Assembly: GCA_050943475.1 (NCBI GenBank)
Contig: JBMNPF010000001.1
Coordinates: forward strand, 124,001-188,000
DNA: 64,000 nucleotides
From: Metaruminococcus_A sp050943475
Lineage (GTDB): Bacteria > Bacillota > Clostridia > Oscillospirales > Ruminococcaceae
Reading direction: 5' to 3'
The translations under genes were made by a program, and so were the position numbers. Each line of letters opens with the position of its first letter. The stretch's first letter is position 1. The notes under the pieces are model-generated. The model ran no database searches, was not told the DNA's origin, and worked only from the letters and a program-made list of their open reading frames with translations. Below are positions 26,483 to 34,938 of the stretch, piece after piece.

Positions 26483-28291
26483 CTATTCGTCCAGCTTGAG
26501 CACCGCCATAAAAGCCTCCTGCGGAACTTCAACCGAGCCGAGCTGGCGCATCCGCTTTTTGCCTTCCTTCTGTTTTTCCAGCAGCTTTTTCTTGCGGGTG
26601 ATGTCGCCGCCGTAGCATTTGGCAAGCACGTCCTTGCGCATGGCCTTGACCGTTTCGCGCGCGATGATTTTGCCGCCGATGGCCGCCTGAATGGGCACCT
26701 CAAAGAGTTGGCGCGGAATGTGCTCTTTGAGCTTTTCCGCAATGCGGCGGGCACGCTCGTAGGCTTTGTCCACATGGACGATAAAGGAGAGCGCGTCGAC
26801 CACTTCGCCGTTGAGCATAATGTCCAGCTTGACCAGCTTGGAGGGCTTAAAGCCCATCAGCTCATAATCAAAGGAGGCATAGCCCCGGGTGCGGGATTTG
26901 AGCGCGTCAAAAAAGTCGTAGACCACCTCGTTGAGCGGAAGCTCGTAGTGAAGCTCGACACGGGTGGTGTCGATGTATTTCATATCCTTGAAAATACCGC
27001 GCCGGTTCTGGCACAGCTCCATAATGTTGCCGACAAATTCCTCCGGCGAGAGGATGGCGGCCTTGATCATCGGCTCCTCGGCGAGCTGGATGCTGCCGGA
27101 ATCCGGGAAATTGGTGGGGTTGTCGATGATCCGGGTCTCGCCGCCCATTAGGGTAACCCGGTAGGCAACCGACGGCGCGGTGGTGACGAGGTCCAGGTTG
27201 TACTCCCGTTCCAGCCGCTCCTCAATGATTTCCATATGCAGCAGCCCTAAAAATCCGCAGCGGAAGCCGAATCCAAGAGCGACCGAGGTCTCCGGCTCAA
27301 AGGAGAGCGAAGCGTCGTTGAGGCAAAGCTTGTCCAGCGCATCCCGCAGATCGCCGTACTTGGCGCCGTCCGCCGGGTAGATGCCGCAGAATACCATGGG
27401 GTTGACCTGGCGGTAACCCGGCAGCGGTTCGGCGGCGGGACGGTCCGCCAGGGTGACGGTGTCGCCTACTTTGGTATCCCCAATGTTTTTGATGGAGGCG
27501 GCAATGTAGCCGACCTCGCCTGCGTTGAGCTCGGCGCAGGGGCGGATGGAGGTGGCCTCCAGATAACCGACCTCGACGACGGTGAATTCCGCGCCGGTGG
27601 CCATCATGCGGATGGTATCCCCCGCCCGGACGCAGCCCTCCTTGACCCGGATGTAGACGATAACGCCCTTATAAGAATCGTAGTACGAGTCAAAAATCAA
27701 CGCCTGAAGAGGGGCGGTTTCATCGCCTTTCGGCGCGGGGATGTCGGTGACGATGCGTTCCAGCACGGCATGGATATTCTCGCCGGTTTTGGCCGAAACG
27801 CGGGGGGCGTCCATGGCCGGAATGCCGATGACGTCCTCAATTTCATGGCAGACGGTGTCCGGATCGGCCGAAGGCAGGTCGATTTTGTTGACGACCGGGA
27901 CAACCTCCAAATCATGTTCAATGGCGAGGTAGGTGTTGGCAAGGGTCTGCGCTTCAATCCCTTGCGAAGCGTCAACGACCAGCAGCGCCCCCTCGCAGGC
28001 CGCGAGTGAGCGGGAGACCTCGTAGTTGAAGTCGACATGCCCTGGTGTATCGATGAGGTTGAACTCATAGGTTTCGCCGTTGTCGGCTTTGTAGCTCACC
28101 TTGACGGCGCGCGCCTTGATGGTAATGCCGCGTTCCCGCTCAATGTCCATATTGTCCAGAAGCTGCTGCTCCATGTCGCGGGTGGCAACGGCGCTGGTCT
28201 GCTCCAGAATGCGGTCCGCCAGGGTGGACTTGCCGTGGTCAATGTGCGCAATGATGCTGAAATTGCGGATGTGTTCGCGGTCGAATGACAA
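26483..28291 (-). CDS. lepA: Elongation factor 4 (LepA)
   Basis: A 602-residue translational GTPase, the normal length for LepA. G1 is AHIDHGKSTL, G3 DTPGHVDF and G4 NKIDLPSADP. The LepA-specific C-terminal domain ends with the basic segment KKKLLEKQKEGKKRMRQLG and VPQEAFMAVLKLDE. LepA acts on stalled or mistranslocated ribosomes at the membrane and in the cytosol. A good extended -10 box (TGTTATAAT, -10 hexamer at 28376-28381 on the minus strand) lies about 85 bases upstream. Confidence 0.97.
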   Translation of the reverse strand: MSFDREHIRNFSIIAHIDHGKSTLADRILEQTSAVATRDMEQQLLDNMDIERERGITIKARAVKVSYKADNGETYEFNLIDTPGHVDFNYEVSRSLAACEGALLVVDASQGIEAQTLANTYLAIEHDLEVVPVVNKIDLPSADPDTVCHEIEDVIGIPAMDAPRVSAKTGENIHAVLERIVTDIPAPKGDETAPLQALIFDSYYDSYKGVIVYIRVKEGCVRAGDTIRMMATGAEFTVVEVGYLEATSIRPCAELNAGEVGYIAASIKNIGDTKVGDTVTLADRPAAEPLPGYRQVNPMVFCGIYPADGAKYGDLRDALDKLCLNDASLSFEPETSVALGFGFRCGFLGLLHMEIIEERLEREYNLDLVTTAPSVAYRVTLMGGETRIIDNPTNFPDSGSIQLAEEPMIKAAILSPEEFVGNIMELCQNRRGIFKDMKYIDTTRVELHYELPLNEVVYDFFDALKSRTRGYASFDYELMGFKPSKLVKLDIMLNGEVVDALSFIVHVDKAYERARRIAEKLKEHIPRQLFEVPIQAAIGGKIIARETVKAMRKDVLAKCYGGDITRKKKLLEKQKEGKKRMRQLGSVEVPQEAFMAVLKLDE

Positions 28292-28694
28292 AAAATCACC
28301 TCAGTTAAAAAATAAAAGCCAATCTATCGTTTTGTTCCCGTAAAAGCCCAGAAGCGGGCATTTTTCCATAAGGTTATTATAACACATTTTGCGCCGTCGC
28401 CGGTAAAAAAGAATGAGAATGCCCACTGACGACAGCCTTTTTGTAAAGCAGAGAGCTTTCTCACCAGATCTGCTTGCCGTATGGATAGACAACGCTGTTC
28501 TGCGGCATACGGTTTGTTGCCTGTGCAAAAAAAGATTTTGTAGACAACATTATAGCATAAAGCTGGGGAAATCCGCAATAATAACAAAGGGTATGCCGCC
28601 GCAGAAAAAACGGCCTGTTTTTGCGGCCGGAAAGAAAAAAATGACCGCAACCGGTATTTTTTGCATATGTGGTGCGAAAAAAAGAAAAAAACAG
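28292..28694. other. Intergenic region upstream of lepA and tRNA-Lys
   Basis: AT-rich, with two TATAAT boxes facing lepA on the minus strand: 28376-28381, in an extended -10, and 28549-28554, with TTGCGG 18 bases farther upstream. No gene was recognised. Confidence 0.4.
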
Positions 28695-28723
28695 TTGACA
28701 AGCATGGTTGGATTATGTATAAT
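28695..28723 (+). promoter_or_regulatory. Consensus sigma-A promoter for tRNA-Lys
   Basis: TTGACA (28695-28700) and TATAAT (28718-28723) are separated by exactly 17 bases, a perfect match to consensus. Transcription should start about 20 bases before the tRNA. Confidence 0.92.
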
Positions 28724-28752
28724 AAATGAGCATCTTGCGTAGATGTGTGTTT

Positions 28753-28828
28753 GAACCACTAGCTCAGTTGGCAGAGCATTTGACTTTTAATCAAAGGGTC
28801 CGGGGTTCGAATCCCCGGTGGTTCACCA
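28753..28828 (+). tRNA. tRNA-Lys (anticodon TTT)
   Basis: A complete 76-base cloverleaf including an encoded CCA end. The acceptor stem GAACCAC pairs with GTGGTTC, the D arm reads AGCTCAGTTGGCAGAGC, the anticodon stem TTTGA/TCAAA encloses CTTTTAA with anticodon TTT, and the T arm CCGGGGTTCGAATCCCCGG is canonical. It stands alone between lepA and the lipoprotein island. Confidence 0.97.
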
Positions 28829-28830
28829 GC

Positions 28831-28867
28831 AAACGGCCTGTCCATTTGGACAGGCCGTTTGGTTTTT
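28831..28867 (+). terminator. Terminator after tRNA-Lys
   Basis: AAACGGCCTGTCC (28831-28843) pairs with GGACAGGCCGTTT (28848-28860), followed by GGTTTTTT. Confidence 0.9.
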
Positions 28868-28938
28868 TATAAATTATTTAATATGGTTAAACGAACATAT
28901 ACATTAACTCCGTTTCGAATACGGAGTACAAAAGGGTG

Positions 28939-29589
28939 CTACGGCGAATAACTATCTGTATGAAAAATAAAATAGTACTCACACGGCTGCTCATCAATAA
29001 TGCACGTTAGTTGGATACCGCGTAGAATAACACCTTTTAACGAGGACAGGTAAATTTCGTTCGGATACTTAAAAAAACCGGTGCTGAAATGAAAGCTGTT
29101 GTTTACAAGTGAATATTCGGTTGTGTTTTTTTCAATCATATCCTGCATTTCGGCTGGAATCCGCTGGCTTCCCAGGTTTGAGATTCCAACAGGTGGCGCA
29201 TAAGAAAGCCAGTGGTCAGTAACCGATACTGACTCAGGACAAGCCTCCGGAAAAGTAACAGTTATAACGTCATCTCTTGCTATGACAGGCCGCTCTTTTA
29301 AATTGGCCCGCGCCATTTGTACAAACCAGGTACCGTTTTCTACTGTTGATTTCGGCACGTTTTCAGATTTTACGGCGGTGTATTTTATTTCTTGGTGATT
29401 GACAATAACTTGAATTGGTGGGACGGTTGCATCTGTACTTGATTGATAGAATTCTTCAAGTTCGGTACCGGTTAAATCCTCTGTGTACGCGTCTTCACTT
29501 GTACTGTTACTTTCACGCAGCGTTGATTCATGTGAACAGGACGGCAGAGTTATAAAGATTAAAACCATAAAGATAACGATAGCTTTCAT
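28939..29589 (-). CDS. Putative lipoprotein, paralogous family member 1
   Basis: A 216-residue secreted protein of unknown function. The signal peptide MKAIVIFMVLIFITLPSC ends in a lipobox-like LPSC, so the mature protein is probably membrane-anchored through Cys18, followed by a Ser/Thr/Glu-rich linker to about residue 50. The C-terminus RGIQLTCIIDEQPCEYYFIF shares a G-[IF]-[RQ]-L-x-C...EY pattern with the proteins at 29915-30583, 31535-32254 and 52743-53492. It is closest to the last of these, which also has the TWF segment and a proline/Cys-containing middle. The ribosome site is weak (GGTGG). Base composition is AT-rich. Confidence 0.72.
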   Translation of the reverse strand: MKAIVIFMVLIFITLPSCSHESTLRESNSTSEDAYTEDLTGTELEEFYQSSTDATVPPIQVIVNHQEIKYTAVKSENVPKSTVENGTWFVQMARANLKERPVIARDDVITVTFPEACPESVSVTDHWLSYAPPVGISNLGSQRIPAEMQDMIEKNTTEYSLVNNSFHFSTGFFKYPNEIYLSSLKGVILRGIQLTCIIDEQPCEYYFIFHTDSYSP

Positions 29590-29914
29590 AATACCACCAT
29601 ATAATTTTAGCGCGTATAATATTCAGGTGCGTTACAATTTGCCCGATATTCAACAGGTGTATCGGCAACTGTGTGCTGAACTAAACAGCCGTCTCCCCAT
29701 TTTGAAGTTGTTTTAACTCCATCCGATGTTTGTGAAATAACACCAGGGCTTGTTTCATAATCTTACTACGTTTCTTTCTCTCTTCATAAAACCTGCAAAA
29801 GGAAAGAATGCACCGGATTCACCGCTTTCATAGGAAACACCTTTGCTGTAAGGATTATTTTAGCCCACGTCTGAACAATTCCAGCGGGAAATTAAAAGAA
29901 ATATCCCAATACGC
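29590..29914. other. Intergenic region with a decayed leader copy
   Basis: It contains repeat copy A (29772-29848). Next to it on the minus strand is a short frame starting at the ATG overlapping the repeat's stop and ending near 29690, which lacks a ribosome site. This looks like the remains of a deleted gene of the same type as the one at 32275-33372. Confidence 0.4.
29772..29848 (-). repeat. 77-bp leader repeat, copy A (decayed)
   Basis: It matches copy B at 33386-33462 at about 66 of 77 positions with no gaps. In copy B the repeat sits between a promoter and the start of the NCHSYAW-type secreted protein gene. In copy A the ribosome site just downstream is changed (GAAACGTAG instead of GAAAGGAG) and no full gene follows. 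Read on the minus strand both copies keep a 15-codon frame (MKAVNPVHSFLLQVL here) and a second frame ending GESGAFFPFAGFMK then five to ten basic residues. Confidence 0.7.
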
Positions 29915-30583
29915 TTATTCCAAACAAATAAGATATGGTATTAAATATTCGTAAACGGCTTCTCCCCATTGACACTGCAAGCGAATCCCACAGCATTGGA
30001 AAGGACCGTCAACCGGATATAGCGTAGACGATAAAGGGCGAATACGGTACTTCAACGTTCCGTCGCTATTGGTGGGATAATTGCTCTGTACCATAAATCG
30101 TTGCCCATAGGGCAGTTCTTTTTCTCCGTTCGAATCAAAGCCATAACCTAGCTTTGCAACTTCTAGTACTACCTGCTCCGGCTTTCCTTTTTCAAATTCA
30201 ATTATTATTTCGGTTTCATCCCAAAAGGCGGCATATCCCCTTTCATTACAGAGGCCTGCAAATAGGCCGTGAATATTTTGGGACGTTGGGCTTTTTTCCA
30301 ACTGATTGATTTCATTGACATTGTAGTAAATATATTTTCCACCAATTAATTCATATGTGCTTGCAAGATTTTCAGCAGCCATATTTCCCGAAACAGATGA
30401 TGTATTGACCGTAATTTTAAGGCCGGGACCACTGCCGCTGTGCTTACGGGCGATATCCTCGCCGCTTTCATAGCGTGTTAAAAAGGGTGGGAGATTTTCA
30501 GGGCGTTCATCCGGTTCGGCATTGGAGCATCCAAAAAAGAGCACCAGCATACCTATGCAGCACCAAAAAAACACTGTTTTCAT
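29915..30583 (-). CDS. Putative lipoprotein, paralogous family member 2
   Basis: A 222-residue protein of unknown function with a lipoprotein signal ending FFGCS. The start at 30583 has GGGTGG nine bases upstream; a Met three codons earlier touches that site. Like the protein at 31535-32254 it has KYIYY, a FW.ET..IIEFE.G.PE segment, a proline-rich RPLSSTLYPVDG stretch and the C-terminal GIRLQCQWGEAVYEYLIP motif. These two form one subgroup of the family. A promoter with the same -35/-10 and flanks as that of the 32275-33372 gene lies at 30767-30795. Confidence 0.75.
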   Translation of the reverse strand: MKTVFFWCCIGMLVLFFGCSNAEPDERPENLPPFLTRYESGEDIARKHSGSGPGLKITVNTSSVSGNMAAENLASTYELIGGKYIYYNVNEINQLEKSPTSQNIHGLFAGLCNERGYAAFWDETEIIIEFEKGKPEQVVLEVAKLGYGFDSNGEKELPYGQRFMVQSNYPTNSDGTLKYRIRPLSSTLYPVDGPFQCCGIRLQCQWGEAVYEYLIPYLICLE

Positions 30584-30766
30584 ATTCTGCATCCACCCTT
30601 GTTTGTTTTATTTGTAATAGGTAACAGCAATCGAATCGTTTTGTTCGGGACTATAGGGGCCGTCGCTTAAATCGTGCTCGTATAAACCTGACATTCCCCA
30701 CTTTGATACCATATTAAAAGATGCGTTGAACTCACTTTTTCAAGGTAAAATACCTTTACTAAGTTC

Positions 30767-30795
30767 AATATACCTATAATTTTATAAATAGTCAA
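30767..30795 (-). promoter_or_regulatory. Promoter of lipoprotein 2 (repeat copy C)
   Basis: On the minus strand TTGACT (30790-30795), a 17-base spacer and TATATT (30767-30772). Box sequences, spacer and following bases closely resemble the promoter at 33468-33496, so the promoter was duplicated with the genes. Similarity fades after about 40 bases. Confidence 0.75.
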
Positions 30796-30972
30796 TTGGG
30801 TTTAGGGTGAATCGGCAGAATTTGGGTAGAATCGGCAATTTTTTGAGAGGAATATAGATGTAGAGATTCCTTTCCTAAACAGGCTGGGCGGCCGGTTCCC
30901 CTAAAATACGCAGGGATTTTAACTGTTTTTCATGTTGGAGATCGGAGAACCATTTGGGGGTTCAAGCAAAGA

Positions 30973-31001
30973 AAAAAGGCTGCTGAAACAGCAGCCTTTT
31001 T
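30973..31001. terminator. Terminator after the small anchored protein gene
   Basis: AAAAAGGCTGCT (30973-30984) pairs with AGCAGCCTTTTT (30990-31001) over a GAAAC loop. It lies 15 bases past the stop of the minus-strand gene and could act in both directions. Confidence 0.85.
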
Positions 31002-31016
31002 ATGCATTAAGTAGAC

Positions 31017-31322
31017 TTATTCCGACAGAACAGCCGAACCGGAGACATGCACCGGAAAAAACGACGGCTCTACAAATACATTTAACCCTGTCCCATCGCT
31101 TTGCCGGAACTGCACCAGATAAATATCCATGGGGCCTACATATTCCACAAGCGTACATTGATAACCGCTCTCCGGGTACCTTGCGCGGACGTAATTTTCC
31201 GCTGCAGACGCCGCAAGCTGCTCTTGAAGGGAAGCATTTGTCGCAAAGCTGACACACAGCAGAATCAGAAACACCAGCAGCGTTACGGGCACGGCAAGGA
31301 TGAGCCAGTCTTTTGTTTTCAT
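31017..31322 (-). CDS. Small membrane-anchored protein of unknown function
   Basis: A 101-residue protein with an N-terminal membrane helix (about residues 6-27) and a small extracellular domain: NYVRARYPESGY, then GPMDIYLVQFRQSDG and VFVEPSFFPVHV. It resembles short secreted proteins of Clostridia, but I do not recognise the family. A GGAGG site lies ten bases before the ATG. It follows a gene remnant by 24 bases and ends at a terminator. Confidence 0.65.
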   Translation of the reverse strand: MKTKDWLILAVPVTLLVFLILLCVSFATNASLQEQLAASAAENYVRARYPESGYQCTLVEYVGPMDIYLVQFRQSDGTGLNVFVEPSFFPVHVSGSAVLSE

Positions 31323-31346
31323 GGGTATCCTGCCTCCGTTTGCGTA

Positions 31347-31511
31347 CTAAAACTTGTAAAAGTCGATGCCGGCATAATCAGAAAGAGCAGTTAAATCATA
31401 TAGTTTTGCGTTTAGCCGGTCGTTTGTATGTCCCGACACCAGAAATGCCTTCCCACTGATCCATCCGCGAACATTTTTTATCTTTCTACCTTTGGTAAAA
31501 ATTAAACCGGT
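31347..31511 (-). pseudogene. 3' remnant of an unidentified gene
   Basis: The minus strand reads as protein-like sequence of about 54 residues (for example GWISGKAFLVSGHTNDRL, ending SDYAGIDFYKF and a TAG) without an in-frame start codon after the preceding TGA. The remnant ends 24 bases before the small anchored protein gene, so they may once have been an operon. The family was not recognised. Confidence 0.4.
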
Positions 31512-31534
31512 TCAGGTAATAGGAGCGCACTTTC

Positions 31535-32254
31535 CTAACTGTTGGTATAAAAGACACGAAACGGAATACAGTACTCATAAGTAACATTGTCCCATGTGCA
31601 AATTAATCGGATTCCATTTAGCTGCGAGCGAATTCCCAGACCTGGGTTCAGTGGACGCATCGCTGACGAAACGGTGGTGATTGTGTACTCAAAAGCACCA
31701 TCTTTATTTAATGCACAAATTTCCGGCTGCTGCTTTGGCCAGATTTCCACTACAAGTGCGTCCTGATTTTCCACAACAGTGCCGTCTGATAGCAGAACGC
31801 TTTCCATTTCGATTGTATCAGGGGCTCCGAATTCAAAAGAAATTGTTAACCTAGTTCCTTTCCAAAACCTTGCCGCACCTTCGTCACGGCAAATAGATAC
31901 AAATTGAGTTTTTCGTTCTTCTTCTGTTTGTGAGCTGTTTTCAGAACGGGCGGTATAATAAATGTACTTTTCACTGATTGGGCCTGCAATTTGGATGTTT
32001 TCTGCCTGTGGAAGTCCCTTTTGCTGTAATTCATCTTGTAACATATGGAGATCAACATACACGGAAATTTTGGGGATACCGTCACTATCATATTCTTTTG
32101 CCACATCTTCTTCTGGCATGTATTGCGATCTGTTTTGTGCTTCGCTTGAACTATTGGAAGCGTCTGCGGCAGATTTTCCGTCACAAGCTGCCAATCCTAA
32201 CATGAAAAAACAAATACAGATAATAACTATAACATTTTTGGTGATTTGTTTCAT
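31535..32254 (-). CDS. Putative lipoprotein, paralogous family member 3
   Basis: A 239-residue protein of unknown function. The signal peptide ends LGLAAC (lipobox LAAC), followed by a Ser/Ala-rich linker. The mature part has KYIYYTAR, a SICRDEGAARFWKGTRLTIS segment and the C-terminal GIRLICTWDNVTYEYCIPF. These align with the protein at 29915-30583. It starts 20 bases after the stop of the NCHSYAW-type secreted protein, with GAGGAAATAT before the ATG, so the two are co-transcribed. Confidence 0.78.
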   Translation of the reverse strand: MKQITKNVIVIICICFFMLGLAACDGKSAADASNSSSEAQNRSQYMPEEDVAKEYDSDGIPKISVYVDLHMLQDELQQKGLPQAENIQIAGPISEKYIYYTARSENSSQTEEERKTQFVSICRDEGAARFWKGTRLTISFEFGAPDTIEMESVLLSDGTVVENQDALVVEIWPKQQPEICALNKDGAFEYTITTVSSAMRPLNPGLGIRSQLNGIRLICTWDNVTYEYCIPFRVFYTNS

Positions 32255-32274
32255 ATATTTCCTCGCTTAAATGC

Positions 32275-33372
32275 TTAAATATAGTATGTTAATTTCCAAG
32301 ATTTATCACCAACATCGTTTTGCCCAGCGTTATAACCATAATCTGGAGTATGTACATAAATTCCTGCTTTTCCCCATTTTGAACGAACCCACGAAGCATG
32401 ATTTCCAGAAACAGCGGTCACTACTGCAGAATGGTCATCAGAAAGGTATTTAACTACTGCTCCCACCCGTGCATAAGTTTTATAATAACTTCCATCATTA
32501 ATAAATCTATAAACATTATTGGGTTCAAGCCAATAACCGTTGCTTTCAGATTGACTATACCAGGCGTAGGAATGGCAATTGTATTGATTGCAGGCATTAC
32601 CAACTCGTACAGCATTGGGATAAGCAGCATCTGTTTTTTTATTTAAATTTGATACTTCAAGTGGTGTAAAGTGATAGCTTACTACTACGACAGGAACGGG
32701 GCTGCCTTTTCGCGTATACACGGTGGTGGTATAATCATAAGTCGATATATTATTGTTTTCCATAGTGGCTTCATAAAAACCAACGGATGTACCACTATAA
32801 ATTTCGGGAGAGCTTTGTTTTTGCTCGTGTTTTTCATTTATTATGGCGATCACGTTTTCTTGCTCTGTGTACGAAAATTGTTCTATAAATTCGTTTTGTG
32901 CTAACATGATTTCTGCAAACCAAGGGTTCAGAATAATTTCTTCATTAATAGAACTTCTTGTATTTACAGACATAATAGGAATAGAATTATAATATTCAAA
33001 TAATTTTTGAGCACCATCCCCTTTGGATAATAATTCTTGCATACCATTAAAATCCTGAACAATTCGTTCGAATCCCTTTTGATAGGTACTGTACATAACA
33101 AGATTTACAATCAAAGGATAATTCATTACGGCTTCCACCAAATCACTGGTTGACATTTGATTTAATAAATTATTTGGTATTTGAGCCGCTTCCACCATTT
33201 CATTATGGGTTTGGTAACTTGCCCAGTCCAGTGAATCAATGTATGCTTTATACTGTTCTATCGGCGCCAAATTAGTGTCCTCCGCCGAAGCTGTGAAACC
33301 AACGCAGCCAATGAGCAGGACAAAAGAAACCGCCAAGGCTATCAGCCGTTTCTGCAATTTTACTCTTTTCAT
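32275..33372 (-). CDS. Secreted protein with NCHSYAW motif, probable papain/CHAP-like thiol hydrolase
   Basis: A 365-residue exported protein. The signal peptide covers about residues 1-30 (cleavage likely after ASA; LIGC at 20-23 could alternatively be a lipobox). Residues 31-200 are helical with no recognised domain. The C-terminal 120 residues contain Cys266-His267 in NCHSYAW and HSAVV at 314-318, followed by SKWGKAGIYVHTPDYGYN. The Cys and downstream His spacing resembles NlpC/P60, CHAP and papain-like amidases or peptidases, so a cell-wall or peptide hydrolase is likely, though no family is certain. The gene is preceded by the 77-bp leader repeat and followed by the lipoprotein at 31535-32254. 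Confidence 0.72.
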   Translation of the reverse strand: MKRVKLQKRLIALAVSFVLLIGCVGFTASAEDTNLAPIEQYKAYIDSLDWASYQTHNEMVEAAQIPNNLLNQMSTSDLVEAVMNYPLIVNLVMYSTYQKGFERIVQDFNGMQELLSKGDGAQKLFEYYNSIPIMSVNTRSSINEEIILNPWFAEIMLAQNEFIEQFSYTEQENVIAIINEKHEQKQSSPEIYSGTSVGFYEATMENNNISTYDYTTTVYTRKGSPVPVVVVSYHFTPLEVSNLNKKTDAAYPNAVRVGNACNQYNCHSYAWYSQSESNGYWLEPNNVYRFINDGSYYKTYARVGAVVKYLSDDHSAVVTAVSGNHASWVRSKWGKAGIYVHTPDYGYNAGQNDVGDKSWKLTYYI

Positions 33373-33385
33373 AACCTAACTCCTT

Positions 33386-33462
33386 TTCTTTCTTTTTTCA
33401 TAAAACCAGCAAAAGGAAAGAATGCACCGGACTCACCTCTTTCATTGAAAATACCTCTGTTG
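33386..33462 (-). repeat. 77-bp leader repeat, copy B
   Basis: This is the intact copy. It lies between the promoter at 33468-33496 and the secreted-protein ATG. A 15-codon frame (MKEVSPVHSFLLLVL) has an AGAGG site eight bases upstream. Its TGA overlaps an ATG opening a 10-codon frame, whose own TGA overlaps the ATG of the main gene, so translation could pass stepwise through the leader. Confidence 0.7.
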
Positions 33463-33467
33463 AGTTC

Positions 33468-33496
33468 AGTATACCTAAAATTTTCCAAATAGTCAA
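33468..33496 (-). promoter_or_regulatory. Promoter of the secreted thiol hydrolase-lipoprotein operon
   Basis: On the minus strand TTGACT (33491-33496), a 17-base spacer and TATACT (33468-33473). This is a near-consensus sigma-A promoter. Confidence 0.82.
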
Positions 33497-33760
33497 TTTT
33501 GTTTTATGCAATTCAGCGTAATCTACAATAAACTATGAATTATATATGAATAAATACCATAAATAAATTGGCAGCAGGACAAACCGAAAATTTATGAAAA
33601 CAAATAGAGTGTCCGTCCGGTTTTGCAGAAGTACACAGCCAATAATTTTTCCCGGCTGCACTTCCCATGCGGTGGGTTTTCTGCTATGATAGTCTTAAGC
33701 AGGAAAAGCGGTACAGAGGCGGTATTAACAAGAGCCCTCATGCACCCGAAAGGAGCAATT

Positions 33761-34924
33761 ATGGAAACATTTTTGGGATACCGGCGGCCGGACGGCAAGG
33801 CTGGGGTGCGCAACCACGTACTCATTCTGCCGGCGAGCATGTGCGCCTCCGACGTGGCGCGCATGGTGGCGGCGCAGGTGAAAAACACTGTAACCTTCAA
33901 CAACCAGCTCGGCTGTTCACAGATTCACAAGGATCAGCAGTTTATTATGGACGTCATGGCGGGCTACGCGGCCAACCCCAATGTGTACGGCACCGTGATC
34001 ATTTCGCTCGGCTGTGAAAACTGCCAGATGGATTTGGTGGAAGCTGCCGTGCGGGAGCGCACCAACAAACCGCTGGTGAAATTCATTATCCAGGAGGAGG
34101 GCGGCACCATCCGCACCGTGGAAAAGGCGACCCGTGCCGCCATGAAGATGGTGCAGGAGGCCAGCATGCTTCAGCGGGAGCCCTGCCCGGTGACCGAACT
34201 CATTGTCGGCACCGAATGCGGCGGTTCCGACCCGACTTCCGGCCTTGCCGCCAATGTTTTGGTCGGCGAGATGTCCGATCGTCTCGTCGCATTGGGCGCA
34301 ACCTCTATTTTGAGCGAGACGACCGAGTTCATCGGCGCCGAGCACATCCTCGCGGCGCGCGCCAAGGATGAAACGGTGAAAAACCGGCTCTATGAAATCA
34401 TCCGCCGGTATGAGGAGCACATCCGTTCGGTGGGCGAAGATATCCGGGACGGCAACCCCGCCCCCGGCAACAAGGCGGGCGGCATTACCACGCTGGAGGA
34501 AAAATCGCTCGGCTGCATCCATAAGGGCGGGCACAGCATCATCAACGAGGTGTTGGACTACGCAAAACCGATCAATGAAAAGGGTCTTGTGGTTATGGAC
34601 ACCCCGGGCAACGACATGTCCTCCATTGCGGGGATGATTGCCGGCGGCGCGCAGATCATCACCTTTACCTCCGGGCGGGGCGCGCCCACCGGTCATCCGA
34701 TTGCACCGGTGATTAAAATCACCGGCAACCGGGACACCTACGCCGCTATGGAGGACAACACCGATATTGATGCGAGCGGCATTATCTACGAAGCGGGCTC
34801 GCTGCCGAGGCTCGGCGACCGGATCATGAAAGAGGTCTTTGACGTAGCGCAGGGCAAGCTGACCAAGGCCGAGGCGCTCGGCTTTATGGAAACCGCTGTG
34901 GTGCGCATCTGCAACTTTGTATAA
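33761..34924 (+). CDS. UxaA-family hydro-lyase, large part (altronate/galactarate dehydratase-like)
   Basis: A 387-residue protein matching the C-terminal catalytic domain of altronate and galactarate dehydratases: GYRRPDGKAGVRNHVLILP at the start, then NNQLGCSQ, SLGCENCQ, GTECGGSDPTSGLAAN and a CIHKGGHS segment. Conserved Cys and His residues suit a metal-dependent dehydration of a sugar acid. The ATG at 33761 has AAAGGAG upstream; the frame is open 46 codons farther up, but without such a site. The SAF part that forms one polypeptide with it in E. coli UxaA is encoded separately at 36247, two genes on. Confidence 0.85.
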   Translation: METFLGYRRPDGKAGVRNHVLILPASMCASDVARMVAAQVKNTVTFNNQLGCSQIHKDQQFIMDVMAGYAANPNVYGTVIISLGCENCQMDLVEAAVRERTNKPLVKFIIQEEGGTIRTVEKATRAAMKMVQEASMLQREPCPVTELIVGTECGGSDPTSGLAANVLVGEMSDRLVALGATSILSETTEFIGAEHILAARAKDETVKNRLYEIIRRYEEHIRSVGEDIRDGNPAPGNKAGGITTLEEKSLGCIHKGGHSIINEVLDYAKPINEKGLVVMDTPGNDMSSIAGMIAGGAQIITFTSGRGAPTGHPIAPVIKITGNRDTYAAMEDNTDIDASGIIYEAGSLPRLGDRIMKEVFDVAQGKLTKAEALGFMETAVVRICNFV

Positions 34925-34938
34925 GGAGAGGACAACCG

